A stretch of 64,000 nt of DNA from Cryptomeria japonica. Lineage: Eukaryota > Streptophyta > Pinopsida > Cupressales > Cupressaceae. The notes beneath the pieces were generated by a model that ran no database searches, was not told the origin of the DNA, and was given only the letters and a program-made list of their open reading frames with translations. Of the stretch, positions 1 to 11,062 are shown piece after piece (the first letter of the stretch is position 1; each line of letters begins with the position of its first letter). A program made the position numbers and the translations under genes. The stretch spans positions 669,006,852 through 669,070,851 of the forward strand of contig NC_081412.1 of assembly GCF_030272615.1 (NCBI RefSeq), written 5' to 3'.

Positions 1-725
1 TTCTCTATGACCATACTTATTATAGTTAAAGCATTTTCCATTAAATTTGTAAGCAGTAGGTTGTCTTACCGGTTTTCTATGATCCTGTGTGTTTGCAATA
101 CCAGAGATTTCTCCTGCCTCAAAGCCAATTCCACAAGTGTCACCTTTAGGTTTATGTTTCTTCAACAAGTCACCAAGTTCTTCCTAGCTTTTCTTGAATT
201 TTTATTTGTGTTGATTTGCAATAGCCAGTTCTCTTTCTAAGATCTCTTTCTATCTCATCAGTTCATTGGAGTCATTCTGTGTATGCATCAGATCTGTCTT
301 CAACAAGTCATTTTCATAGCTAATTCGTGTGTTCTCATTTGTTGCATCACTTAGTCTTTTACTCAAATCTTCTTCATTCTTCTTCCTATCTTCAATTTCC
401 TTATAGAATCTCATGTTCATATCTTGCATCTCATTCCTTGTTGTTATGTTCTCTAGCTTTAGCTTGTTTATCATATCATTAAGAGTTTCTTTTTCATCAT
501 CCTCAATTTGCATTTTTTCACAGAGTTATCTTCTCTTGTTTCTTGCAATGGTAAGATTTTCTTGAAGTGCTTGAATAATTTCCCAAGCTATCTTTAGATC
601 ATCTTCAAGTTTGATGTTTTTCACTTTTTTTTTATCATAGTCTGAGAGAGTTGCTTCTAGTTGCTTCATCAGATTTTCCATCTCTACCGGTGTCAAGATC
701 TTCCTCAAGCTGTTAGGCTTCTAAA
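1..725 (-). pseudogene. gag-like coiled-coil ORF with zinc-knuckle remnant, 5' part of a truncated LTR element
   Basis: Begins just inside the primer-binding site at 739-750 and reads leftward off the window. Open segments at 708-526 and 513-250 are rich in E, K, L, N and D with heptad-like spacing, as in a coiled coil. Near the window edge the frame reads NGKCFNYNKYGHRE, a CCHC zinc knuckle whose second Cys has become Tyr. A few in-frame stops break it. The position (first ORF after the PBS) and the coiled-coil-then-knuckle order suggest a gag/nucleocapsid-like RNA-binding protein. The same order occurs at 40709-41980, so the two may be one non-autonomous family. What lies beyond the window edge is unknown. 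Confidence 0.55.
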
Positions 726-738
726 AATAGAGGACCAA

Positions 739-750
739 GCTCTGATACCA
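739..750 (-). other. primer-binding site (initiator tRNA-Met type)
   Basis: On the minus strand this reads TGGTATCAGAGC, the classic plant Copia PBS. It is two bases from the end of the LTR at 753. It fixes the orientation of the element as minus. Confidence 0.85.
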
Positions 751-752
751 AT

Positions 753-1550
753 TGTTAGGATTCCCACAGATACGGGGGGGGGTGAATTAGTATCTAACTG
801 GTATATTGAATTTCTTAACTTAAAACATGTAGAACATATTAGAATAGTGTACCGGTAAACAAGAAGTAATGCAATAAACAGAGATAAAAACAACCACATG
901 AAAAACACACCATAACACAAAGATTTAATGAGGAAACCCGGTGTGGGAAAAACCTCGGTGGGATTTGTGACCCACAATATTCACTTACTGGCCAATAAGA
1001 GAATATTACTACTACAAGAGGGGCCTGCACATGCAGGAAGGCCAAGTGCCTAGAGCTCACTACTCAATAACAGAATGGGAAGTCTCACTAACTTACAAAA
1101 TGGATTATATAAATCTAGTGTCTTGTACTGCTTCAGAATAGCATCTATAATGCTAGATCCAGTACCGATTTCTGCTCTGCTTCTTACATAAACCCTTAAC
1201 CTATAATTCGCATAATAGGTCTGCCTTATTTCGCCTAATTACCTTTTGTCCTACCTCTAGATATTCTACAATGATCTCTTATGTATATGAGTCATTTTAC
1301 AATGTTGCCAAGTCGGCTTATAAAGATTTTACAATAATAAACAAAATATATTACAACAAAAATCTTGTCAGCCTCTTTGCCAGTATGCTTCCGTTCACTG
1401 TCGGTGTTGGTAGTCTGAGTGCCGGTGTAGAGTCTAATCTTTCTAGTGTCGATGGAATGTCTTGCCGGTGTCATAGGATTGTAAGGTTTCCATCAATGAC
1501 AAAACCTTCAATCACCTACAATGTCTCATTAGAGTGTGCATATGCCAACA
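753..1550 (-). repeat. 5' LTR of the left-edge Copia-type element
   Basis: Runs from the PBS side (plus-strand TGTTAGGATTCCC) to TATGCCAACA at 1550, so on the minus strand it starts TGTTGGCATA and ends ...CCTAACA. It has the box found in the other Copia-type LTRs here (minus-strand GAGGTTTTTCCCACACCGGG followed by TTTCCTC, around 920-960). The element's other LTR is outside the window. GCAGG at 1551-1555 would be one TSD copy. It is inserted into the Gypsy gag region that continues from 1649. Confidence 0.7.
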
Positions 1551-1648
1551 GCAGGCAACTGCAAAGACCATCCATAATTATACTAGTTTGGGGATTTTTT
1601 GCTTATATCTTGATAAGGTTGTGGATAGGAAACTCCAGGATTTGGTAT

Positions 1649-2629
1649 CTATCTCTTCAAAGCAATCATATCATTGACTAACCTTTGAACAACTAGATCA
1701 GTGGAAGAGGTGGAAGCTTGGGGTTGACCTTGATGAATTTGCACATCCTTTATCCATTTCTCGGGTGTTATTAAGTCATCTTCGAGTTCTATAGCTTCAT
1801 TTTGTGCAATCTTGAGATCAACTGGCCTAGTTCTTCTAAGGTGGAAACCAACATTGGGAGGCATGGAGTTTATAAAGAAACATTGTTGATTGTCAGCAGT
1901 TGGTCTTTTAGCTTGGGGAATTTTATGGATAATCTTATTATACCTGGCTACATAGTCCCTCATTGGCTCATGAATTTCTTTTTTCATTTGTGTGAGTTGA
2001 GCCAATAGTGAGTGTTCATCATCAACACTCTTGAACCTATTCTGAAAAGCAGTTTTCATTGTTTGCCAATCAGTTATAGATTCCACTCGCAGATGACTAA
2101 ACCAATATGTTGCTCCCTCAGTAAGAGTTTGAGCAAAAAGCCTAACAGCCACATCCTCAAATTGTACCGCTAGTATCCTAGTGGCTACATTAAAAGAATT
2201 CAAGTTTTCCTCAACTGAGACTTTTCCATCTCCATTAAACCTAGGTAGAACATCCCTTTCTCCTTTTGGAAGTGGATTATGAGCTCTGAGGGCAAGAGGC
2301 TTGACTGCGGCACCCCATGGTTGGGCCATAATGAAAACAGGGTAAATGGTAATAAGAGGAGGAGGTTGAACTCCAGTAAGCGTTAGTGCTTGCCAGTGAC
2401 TAGAAGAGGAAGGTATAGAAGTGGTTCTGGTAGGAGAGGAAGGTCTGCTTTTAGCGTTTCTCTTGGGAGTAAAATTTGTGGCAAATGATAACCCTTGCAA
2501 ATCTTCAAAATGACTATCAGTTACTCCCTCTCTCCTTTGTGATCTGGTATAAGGACGAGAATCCAGTGTTGTCACCCCTAGAGCTCCTAAGACCTCTTGA
2601 GTTACAGAAATTTGTCTCCAACAAAGCAA
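1649..2629 (-). CDS. Ty3/Gypsy gag (retrotransposon gag domain), 5' part
   Basis: An uninterrupted 326-codon frame. Residues about 130-280 have the look of the retrotransposon gag capsid family: LPRFNGDG, then an aromatic-rich stretch with GATYWFSHL, DWQTMKTAFQNRF, and MRDYVARYNKI. The N-terminal third is basic, Ser/Thr/Pro-rich and probably disordered. Capsid proteins of this family package element RNA in cytoplasmic particles. The start codon lies about 80 bases from the PBS at 2711-2727, the expected place for gag. The reading frame ends at 1649 just before the insertion at 1550, so the nucleocapsid and pol are missing from view. Tat/Ogre-like affiliation rests on the PBS type and is inference. 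Confidence 0.75.
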   Translation of the reverse strand: MLCWRQISVTQEVLGALGVTTLDSRPYTRSQRREGVTDSHFEDLQGLSFATNFTPKRNAKSRPSSPTRTTSIPSSSSHWQALTLTGVQPPPLITIYPVFIMAQPWGAAVKPLALRAHNPLPKGERDVLPRFNGDGKVSVEENLNSFNVATRILAVQFEDVAVRLFAQTLTEGATYWFSHLRVESITDWQTMKTAFQNRFKSVDDEHSLLAQLTQMKKEIHEPMRDYVARYNKIIHKIPQAKRPTADNQQCFFINSMPPNVGFHLRRTRPVDLKIAQNEAIELEDDLITPEKWIKDVQIHQGQPQASTSSTDLVVQRLVNDMIALKR

Positions 2630-2710
2630 AACTATGGATATTGCTGATTATGAGTTCAATTCTATCATGCCCATGGCATGCTGGTCTTTTGAATGTTTGA
2701 CTTATTTTTT

Positions 2711-2727
2711 CCCCAGCAGAGTCGCCA
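2711..2727 (-). other. primer-binding site of the Gypsy element (TGGCGACTCTGCTGGGG)
   Basis: On the minus strand TGGCGACTCTGCTGGGG sits directly upstream of the gag ORF at 2629-1649. This PBS type, complementary to a non-Met tRNA (I recall tRNA-Arg), is known in Tat/Ogre-like Gypsy elements. It predicts that an LTR ends at about 2728. Confidence 0.6.
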
Positions 2728-3276
2728 AAAATCTATTAGCGAACGGATTTTGCCTTTACTAAAAATAATTAACTTCAAACTCTGTCACCTTCTTTAAAGA
2801 CAAAAGTTCAACTGAATAGTTGGGTAAGTGTAATATACTACTTCCCTCTAAATTTTTTCATAGGCACAACTCCCTCTATTAGTTATTCAGGAAATAATCT
2901 AATTAATTCCTAACTGATATGCTTTTAACCTGAAAGCATGTAAGGTTGCCTACTTCATTCTTTGATGAGAGGCTAATGATTTACACATATTTCAGAGAAA
3001 AATAAGCTTTCTAAATGCTTCAACATGAGAAATAGAAGTAACTGAAACAATGTTCAGAACACCAGTTTTACGGTTCATAAAAATAAATAAGAGAGACAAA
3101 ATCTCTTTTCAAACACGCATCCTTTTAAAACTCACAGGAAGGAATCTCAAAAAAGAAATAACATTCTGCATTGAAAAGGTGATCACTGTCATTTGATTTG
3201 ATCAACATATACAAAGATATGCCACAGTACAGATTCAAAAACTCAAAGGTTTTCTTTCTCCCAGAATAGTATGATC

Positions 3277-3280
<4 letters not shown>

Positions 3281-3340
<60 letters not shown>
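3281..3340. repeat. (AT)30 microsatellite
   Basis: Sixty bases of perfect AT dinucleotide repeat inside the probable LTR. Confidence 0.98.
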
Positions 3341-3342
<2 letters not shown>

Positions 3343-3530
3343 TATGTAGCAAAGACACAATCAATACAAGTATAAAACCCTTTTCAATTCGAGATCTTTA
3401 AAGTCTGATGACTTCCTTCAGCAAAATAGAACTTTTTAAAACACAAAGAAACCAAGAAAAAACTAACAAAATTCTAACTAAAATCTAACCCTTATTCCGT
3501 CCATCTTAGTCTAATTTATAGTTTTAGAAT

Positions 3531-3563
3531 AGAGGAGGTCTCCCTGAAAACTCGACCTCCTCT
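3531..3563. other. perfect 10-bp inverted repeat (hairpin)
   Basis: AGAGGAGGTC at 3531-3540 pairs with GACCTCCTCT at 3554-3563 across a 13-base loop. It is GC-rich in an AT-rich setting and lies near the TATA-like sequence of the probable LTR. The role is unknown. Confidence 0.8.
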
Positions 3564-3663
3564 AAAACGGTTATGAAACTAACAAAGTATAATTGGGACA
3601 GATGTCCCGAAGTCTTTTGCATAAACATGGAAAACACATAAAAATAGGGCCTTGATCAATGCA

Positions 3664-6655
3664 TTATGCTGCTTTCCCATCATCATCTTCTTCTCCGCTT
3701 TCCTGGGCGTCGTGGGTAGTTGCAAGTTCTTGGATTATTGATTGGTTCAGGATCTTCATCGCATTGAGCGTTGCCTTCACCGCTTCCTTGTTCCATTTGT
3801 GCTTGACCATCTTTTCGGCATGTTTCGGTAACTGATCATTGTCGATAAACGACATGGACTCGATCCAAGCAACCCGTGTTATATCCTCAGGAGTGAAATT
3901 TCCCTTGGCTTTGATTTTCTACATGTATATCCTAAAAACTTTAATCATATCCTGCGTGTTCAGCCCGCAAATCCCTAACTACCAGTCGTGGTCAGGATTA
4001 ACCACTTTGTTGTCATTTACTAAACTGTATTGGAGGTCTTGGAGTTCATACACAGAGGTCTTAGCATCAGAGATCACAGATTTGAAGGTGAGCACTCACC
4101 ACATTATGGTCTTCTTCAGCACGAAGAGTTGATATTCATCTGTTACCAACTTGATTGAATGTTCTATCAAAAACTTGGTAACTCTATATTCTTCTATTTT
4201 AGTGAACATAGGCAAGACATTCTCCCATTTGTGTTCCTCTTTCTCCCATGGCGAAACCTGGTTGTGGATCTCTGCAATGAGGCTTTGCATCTCATCACAT
4301 AATTTCTGGGAGTTCGTGATATACTTTTCTTCGTCTTTAATTACTCCTTCAATCCATCTTTCAACAACCTCTACAATGCTTTTAGCTCATTGAACCTGAC
4401 TCATTAGCTTTTTATTTTCTGGTGATGTAGGATAAGAGCTCTGTATGGCATGGGATATAGGAAGTGCTCCGAAGCAACCAATGTTGTCGATGAATTGAGC
4501 AAGGATGCTTATATGCCGCTTTAGCTCTCTCTTTTCCCGCCCATCTTTCTCCGACTTGGTGAGCATTTTCTTTGCGGATACCTGGAAGAAATGGTTACCT
4601 GAATCTCTACTCATGTTTCCCAACTCCACCTTAGTGACCTCAAAATCTTCTACGATGACTTCCTTGTCCTCTTCCTTGGGCTTGTATGACATAATCTCGG
4701 CAACCCACTTTCCGGTTCCTTCATCACTATCCAGTCGAGCTGTTGTTTTGAACCTTTTTGGCTTAGGGCCTTTCTTTGTGTACTTAACGACCATATCTTG
4801 AATTGGAATAGTCACAGGAATGGAACTCCATTTTTTGTATACCAAAGTAGTTAGCCACTTAGGGTTTGCACTGGAACTAGTTGTTCCTACGGACGTTTTG
4901 GAGGGCGGTGTTATAGCTACGGTAACCGCATGGGAATCCAGGGCATTAGCAATGTCACTGTCAAGATCTTCAACCTCAAATATCTGAGCTTCAAGAATCT
5001 TATCCTTCACCTCTATATCCTTAGCTTGATCCATCCTTCTTTGAGAAGCACTTCATGACCGGGTATGTCGAGGAGTGGAGAAATCCAAAGCTAGATTAGA
5101 CTTGTGCCTAACCTGAGGTGGCTTTTTTATCGTTACCTACATGAACAGGCATAGAAGCATTATTAGAAAAATGCTTTGGTGAACACAGAGTAATCTCACT
5201 ATTTCTCGCGGAGTTAGACTTGGTGCCTAATTTCGCTGCTTTCTTCCTTTCAATCCATTCTGCGGTTCTCTCCAAAACCCATTTTGTTTTCCGTTGTATA
5301 TCGTCCTCTTCTTCCTCATCCCAATTGATATAGGACACTTTGGTTTTGGCTTGAGCTAAGTATCCAGGTTCAAACAATTCTAGATAATCTTCTTCAAGCC
5401 CATCTATGTCAAGCTTTACCTGCAATGAAATGACTTGCTCCAACACCATCCTCATGTTTCCCCTTTTGAACACCTCGAGTTGATCAGTGCAATCCTCTCA
5501 GAAGTCCTCTAATTGTGGAATTGGGAGATACCGCATTAGACCAAGACTTCGGGAGAAACCCTTATTATCAAAACCTTTCCTTTCATGGTATAGGGTAAAA
5601 TTGAAGTTCTTCAGGTCCACTCCAATACTCAAAGCGTCTGACATTGAACTGTAGGATAGCATACCTAACTGAATGGGAAAATGACCCTCTCATTTGTCCC
5701 TGGGGTGTGCCTTTTTAATCATAGGAGTTAGCTGCCTACATATCTCTGCTAAAACAAAACAATCTGAATAGAAATGAGGAAGCTTGAAGGGCTCTTCCTC
5801 ATAACCACCTATCCTTATATAGCAGAAGCAAGGAAACTAGGTAAAGAAGCTGCCAAACCTCTTCACCAAGGCCTGTGCCTCCTTAGAAATTCTTTTGGTC
5901 CTTATATTCTTCAATTCGTAACACAAATCTCCCAGAAAGGCATTGTGTACCCTCCTAAAGTCTTGCAAGGCATTATCCTTTTGCAACATAGGGTAAAAAT
6001 CATATACAGGGACCTCCTCTTCAGTGGGTTGTCCAAGTATTCCACCTATCTCCTTAACACATGCCAAACAGTATATAAGATACGAAGACATGAAGAAATT
6101 CTGCTTCAACTGCTTGGCCATACTTAGCTAGTCCCTCATTGATTCAACAATCAGCTCTGCCCAATCAAGGTATTGCTTTCCTTCTAAAACTAGCTGCACA
6201 TAGCAATAAGTCCATTCGTCGAAACTGTAGGCTTCCGCAGAGCCTCTGACTCGATGCAACATTAACATGAGATTGTGAATGTCAGGCAATATATGATTCT
6301 TATTGGGATTCTTGGGCAACCTGGAACCACCCCTTTGAGGAACCTTCAACCAATATTTTGCTGTGTTATTTCGGTGCCCGGTTCTGTCTGCATTGAACTC
6401 GGTGATTGACTGGGCGTGAGAAAAGTTTGAGAACTGGTAGTCAGGAAGCTTGAAAATAGAGGAAATTACTTCTTGGTTAATGGCATGGAGGGTTTTAACA
6501 TTGTCTCTCCTGATGGTTTCAGAGGCTAGATCATACCTAGCTATACATTCCCTAACCAATTCCAGGCAAGGGATAGCTGGGGGAAAATTTGCCGCCTCTA
6601 TGAGACCACTACTCAAAACTTCCACACCAAAATAACCATCAATTCCCTTGAACAC
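3664..6655 (-). pseudogene. large decayed ORF (~1,000 codons) of unknown function, probably retroelement-borne
   Basis: I do not recognise this family. One minus-strand frame runs from 6655 to about 5108. After a single frameshift (5034-5108) a second frame runs to the stop at 3664. A handful of stops interrupt it. The first half contains EVISSIFKLPDYQ, then LPDIHNLMLMLHRV, DEWTYCYVQLVLEG and DWAELIVESMRD, which look like a folded helical domain. The second half is charged, with acidic runs (INWDEEEEDD; GEEDDDGKAA at the C-terminus) and lysine-rich segments. There are no RT, integrase or protease motifs. It lies between a DUF4283-like ORF and a probable LTR, as the large ORF of the 39533-55761 element lies between gag and LTR. 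A distant relationship between the two is possible but unproven. Confidence 0.5.
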
Positions 6656-7612
6656 CCTTTCTTTTAAAACTTCAAGATTTTCCCCTTAAGATCGGTATCA
6701 CTTACTGTGGGCTCTGTACATGCAAGACTAAAAACATTCCCGAACAGGTGCAACATGGACTTCATAATTCATAAATGACAAGCCTTATTTTCTTTCAGGA
6801 AACCTTACTACAAGAGAAGAAATGCAGGTAAAAATCACTAGAGAGGACAAGAAATGGACTTGCCTTCACAATTGAGAGAAACCAGATGACTACCAGCAAA
6901 ACAAACCTTCTATCGAAGAAAGATAACACCACAGCGACGAGGAACAAATTTTCAGAGAATAAATCATCTCATACCTTATAGCAAGAGCAATAATATGGAC
7001 TTATTAAGTGCAATAATTCCAATTATCAGTTTAAGTGTAATGAGCTTGTGGATTGGACATCGCAGGCATGCATTGAATGCATGGAGAATTTTTGAAGCAA
7101 CCACTAGTTCCCAAAATGATTACTTGCTTCGAAACTCCAACAATTGATGTCACCCAAGATATGGTTCTCCTTTCTCACACTTGGCAATAAATACAACATC
7201 AAATCTTTTAACTCACGAGACCCACCAAATTTGAACACACATGAACATTCTGAATAGACTTCATTGGGGTTCAAGTAGTTCAAGGCGTACACCGCACCTA
7301 GGAGTAATCTTTTCTGAAAGGATTAACTATGTCATGTGTTGCTGACAATTTGAACTATGTTGAACATATTGAACACGTCTGAACCTTTTGAACTAGGTTC
7401 AAATAGATCAACGCCTAAAGAGAGATGACATAACACATCACTGAACGAGACCAATAAGGAACCACTGCAAAACACTTAAGAGAATGTTAGTATGAAAAAC
7501 CCCCAAGACACCTGAGAACCCACAAAACCTAAATGAACCTAATGAACCCAGTTCAAAATGTTTCAATGTGTTCACGGAGTTCAACCAATTACCAAAAATC
7601 GGCATTTTTGAT
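6656..7612. other. non-coding spacer with GAAC-rich motifs
   Basis: No convincing ORF. The striking content is short GAAC/GTTC motifs at 7340-7600, including five GAAC copies at 7352, 7362, 7371, 7381 and 7390 (9-10 base spacing). Confidence 0.5.
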
Positions 7613-9139
7613 TTAAGGACAATTTTCAAATGGACTAAGGACTTGAACTGGGGCATTGAAAAGAAAGACAAGGACTCTGAGTGAAATTTTATAGGGTGAT
7701 TTACTCCTGTCATGAAGGATAAATGACGCAGTAAAAAATTCATAATCCTTCAATTCTAGGGTAGGAGGATTAACCTCATCTATCTTAGTTTCTTCAGCAG
7801 GTCCCCTACATGCAACCAATTCAAGGCCCTGTCCAAAGGCACTGCTAGGGGTATCTATTATCGGTGATGCACCCCTATCCAAGCCCTCAAGGCTAGGCAT
7901 CTACCATGAGGAGGCTTCAATTTCCAATTTATGCTTATGAAGGTTTTGCTCATGAATCTTCCTAGCTTCAACAACTCTTCTCAATTTTTCCAACACAAGT
8001 TGTTGTACATTGTGGGATCTCGGGCATGAGTGAACTTTAGGGTTAACAACAGACACAGAGGGTTCCAAGGGGGGAATTGAGCAGCGGATAGGCCATCTTT
8101 AATAGCATTATTGTAGTTCAAGATAGAAGCAGTCATCGAGGGAGCCGAAGAGACAGGAGGGGGCTCGGGGGTGTGGGGGGATAGCCGAAGATGGGGGGAA
8201 GATGTTTGATGGGGGAGGAGTGGGGGGATGAGAGTGAGAAGAGGTAGTCATAGGAGGTTCAAAGGGAGTGGTTGGGGGCTCGGCAGGCAGAGGGCCGGAG
8301 GAGGGGTTTTTGGCCTTGATATTTTTCTTAGTCAGGAATGGGCATATGCTTCTGAAGTGACCATTCGCTTTAGAATAATGACAGGCATCTATACCACCCA
8401 TGTACTCAATGGAAAAAAAAGGTTTTATTATCAAAGCAAATATCAATTTCGTCGAGATATACGAGACCCGGTTTTAAGGCTATGAGTAACCTAGCATCGA
8501 GATGTCGAAGAACCGAGGGGGAGGAATCAATTTTTATAATTTTGCCCATGGGTTTGACTGTCCTATCTATACAAGACCATAGAAAAAGGGGAATATTTTT
8601 TATAGTTATCCATTTTGGACTAGAGAGGGCCATAATTTTATCGTTACAAGACTCAGGGTCCCAACAAACTGGCCTAAAAGTCAAATTCCCCACTGACCAG
8701 TACTAATTATTAACAATTTTGCTTTGGCTTTCCTTATTATCAAAAAAGATTAAGAACAACCCCTTTTGAATCATTCTACAAAATGAATAATGAAACCCTA
8801 GTTTATTGGCCCAAACATCTTGCAGCCATTTGTTCATATACTGATGAGATGGTACCTTATTTACATCAAACACAACAAAAAAAATAGCCAAGTCCCTAAG
8901 CCTTGAAATCTCAGAAGAAATAGCAGAAAGCATTGAACCATTGGGTTTAATGATGATGGGATTGGAGGGGGAAACCTCACCTTCTTCTTGGGCGATATTG
9001 GTTGCATCTTCATTCTGAGATGTAGCCTCAAATCTTGCATCAACTGGGAAAAGAAGTCATTTTCCCTCCACCACCTGGCTGAAGGTCTTCCGTTTCGAGT
9101 ACTCGTTCTTGGTGGCATGAAGAGTGTGTGGTGTTTCAT
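7613..9139 (-). pseudogene. DUF4283-like / zinc-knuckle-remnant ORF, frameshifted
   Basis: Fragments at 9139-8861, 8933-8703, 8693-8406 and 8446-8108 read as one broken protein. The order is: a polar N-terminus; a segment with VPSHQYMNKWLQDVWANK and a downstream KGLFLIFFDNKESQ; then WITIKNIPLFLW and PMGKIIKIDSSP; then ACHYSKANGHFRSICP. This matches DUF4283 followed by a zinc-knuckle-like motif, the usual N-terminal protein of some plant retroelements (L1-like ORF1 or gag-like), which binds nucleic acid. A Pro/Ser-rich tail follows (PPTTPFEPPM). Several stops and frame changes show decay. No endonuclease or RT follows, so the parent element cannot be named. 7900-7613 may be the degraded C-terminus. 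Confidence 0.5.
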
Positions 9140-10017
9140 TGCCTTGAACTCCTTTATTCGCCTCCATTAAATGTGGTAGGCCTGCAATAAATGATCGAGG
9201 ACTACTCAGTGAAGCCAGGGAGCCCTCACACACGGTGGTGGTCTGGAACTAGTGATACCCTTGGAAGATGTGCCCTAGTTGCAGATTGTTTGGACCATGT
9301 AATATTAAATACAAATATTGAAAAAATCACATGAATTTATAAATACTTTTTAATAAATAAATCTCTCGAATGTTAATGCAAACCTAAATCATCTATTATA
9401 AAAACCTAAATCCTTTGAAACATAATTTTTCTTACAAACTAATCCTATAAAAAATATTTTTAAACATTTTCAGTAAAATAAATAGTATCATTATTTAATT
9501 TTTATATTTAATATATATATATATTTAAATTAATTATTTTATATTTACGGTGAAGGCAATCCTTATATGAAATGAGCATTGAGTATCGATAGTTACAATT
9601 TCCTCAGTACAATACAAGACCCTATTGGATGTCATCAGATATTTGGTCATTTTAATTTTCCTCTTACATTTATTGTTCACCGTCTGCAGAATCATATTTA
9701 AAGTTGCATTTTTTGGTGAAAGCCACGCTTTATCCCATATTTTACTTTAGCTGCTATTTGAGGTTTCTATGTTCTTGCAGATCTTCAGCCCATCTTGACT
9801 TGTGTCATGGGTGAAATTAAACTAGCAATCACACCTTAGTGTGCAATGGGTACGCCGAATAGGTGTGGAAGCTCAGCTAAAAAAAAGTAGTCTATTTTTT
9901 GCATACATTTAATAAATGATGTTGTTTGTGCAAAAAAGGTCCCAATAGAGAAGCATCCTCTTACTATAGATCTGAGCATGACTTAAACAAAACATTTGAG
10001 TAAAGAATGTTATGTTT
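9140..10017. other. AT-rich non-coding DNA
   Basis: No ORF of interest. 9300-9560 is very AT-rich. I see no LTR ends or TSD here. Confidence 0.6.
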
Positions 10018-10902
10018 TCAATCAAGGGAGAGGGCGAGAATGAGAGAGAGGCTACCAAAGAAATAGGGATAGAGAGAGATAGAAATAGAGGGGGCAATAT
10101 TGAGAGAGATATATGGAGAGAGAGGTAAGTAAATAGAGATAGAGAGTAAGATAGAAATAGAGATGGATATGAACAAGGAGATGGACAAGGAGAGGTATAT
10201 ATATAGGTGAAGGGGAAAGATAAAGAGGGAGGGGAAATAAGGATAGATAGAGATGGAAAAGATAAACATATAGACGCGAGAGGAGAGAATGAGAGATGAA
10301 GAGATAAAAAAATATAAAGATAGAGATATATAGAGATATGGGGGTAGAGAGAGATCGAGAGATAGTGAGATAGAGATAGAGCGAGAAATGGGATAAGATA
10401 TATGGAAAGATAAAGCTATAAATCCAAAGAGAGATAGATATATAGGGCTAGAGAGAGAGGGGGGAGGTGTAGATGAGGAGATAGAGGTAGAGATGAAGAT
10501 AAAGAGAGATGGATAGAGAGAGGGAGACATGTCTAAAGATAGAGGGGGGGAGAAGAAGATAGAGATAGAGATCAAGATTGAGGGAAAGAGAGAAAGAGGG
10601 ATAGGGAGAGATAGAGAGATATAGATGGTGAGATAGGGTGGTAGAGAGTTAGACGTATAAGGAGATATAGAAGAGGGAGAGGACTATAGAGGTAGAGATG
10701 AAGATAGAGGGAGAGATAGAGCTCGATATAGAGTAAGGGGAAGAGGGAGAGATAGAGACAGATATAGTGAGATAAGGTGATCAAAAGTTAGAGATATAAG
10801 GAGATATAGAGAGGGAGAGAGGGAGAGAGATTTAGAAAGACAAATAAAGAGGCATAGAAACATAGAGTAGAGATAGATAGAGAGAGAGAGAGAGAGTTTA
10901 CA
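10018..10902. repeat. 0.9-kb purine-rich tract, degenerate GAGATA/GAGAGA repeat
   Basis: Almost continuous G/A with scattered T on the plus strand, built from GAGATAGAGA-type units and ending in (GA)n near 10900. The minus strand gives long Ser/Leu/Ile/Tyr ORFs (10575-10018, 10784-10572), which are repeat artefacts. Confidence 0.95.
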
Positions 10903-11062
10903 ATAAATTTGTCAACTGTCAAACAAGACCTTTAATGCAATGTGTCTATATGCAGGGATAAATCTCATATCCATAAATTTCCCTCTCATTGTCTTTGGCA
11001 TTAGATCTCTAGAAACGGTTCTACCCCTTCTATGGGTTAGTTATTTACTTTTAGGGTTTATC

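Larger units (their letters stand above)
2728..3605 (-). repeat. probable LTR of the Gypsy element; outer boundary uncertain
   Basis: Inferred from the PBS at 2711-2727. The stretch is AT-rich and non-coding. It holds a TA microsatellite (3281-3340), a TATA-like TATAAATTA on the minus strand (3512-3520) and a 10-bp hairpin (3531-3563). The outer end was placed near a minus-strand TGTCCC at about 3605, but no matching second LTR is in the window. The large ORF at 6655-3664 abuts it. Confidence 0.35.

Noticed and set aside
3125-3364. Minus-strand ORF with an Ile-Tyr run
   Set aside because: The run comes from the AT microsatellite.
8108-8446. Pro/Ser-rich host protein
   Set aside because: Continuous with the DUF4283-like frame and knuckle remnant, so it is the tail of that retroelement protein.
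10018-10784. Minus-strand ORFs of 185 and 70 codons rich in Ser, Leu, Ile, Tyr
   Set aside because: They are translations of the GA-rich repeat, with no domain and no start context.
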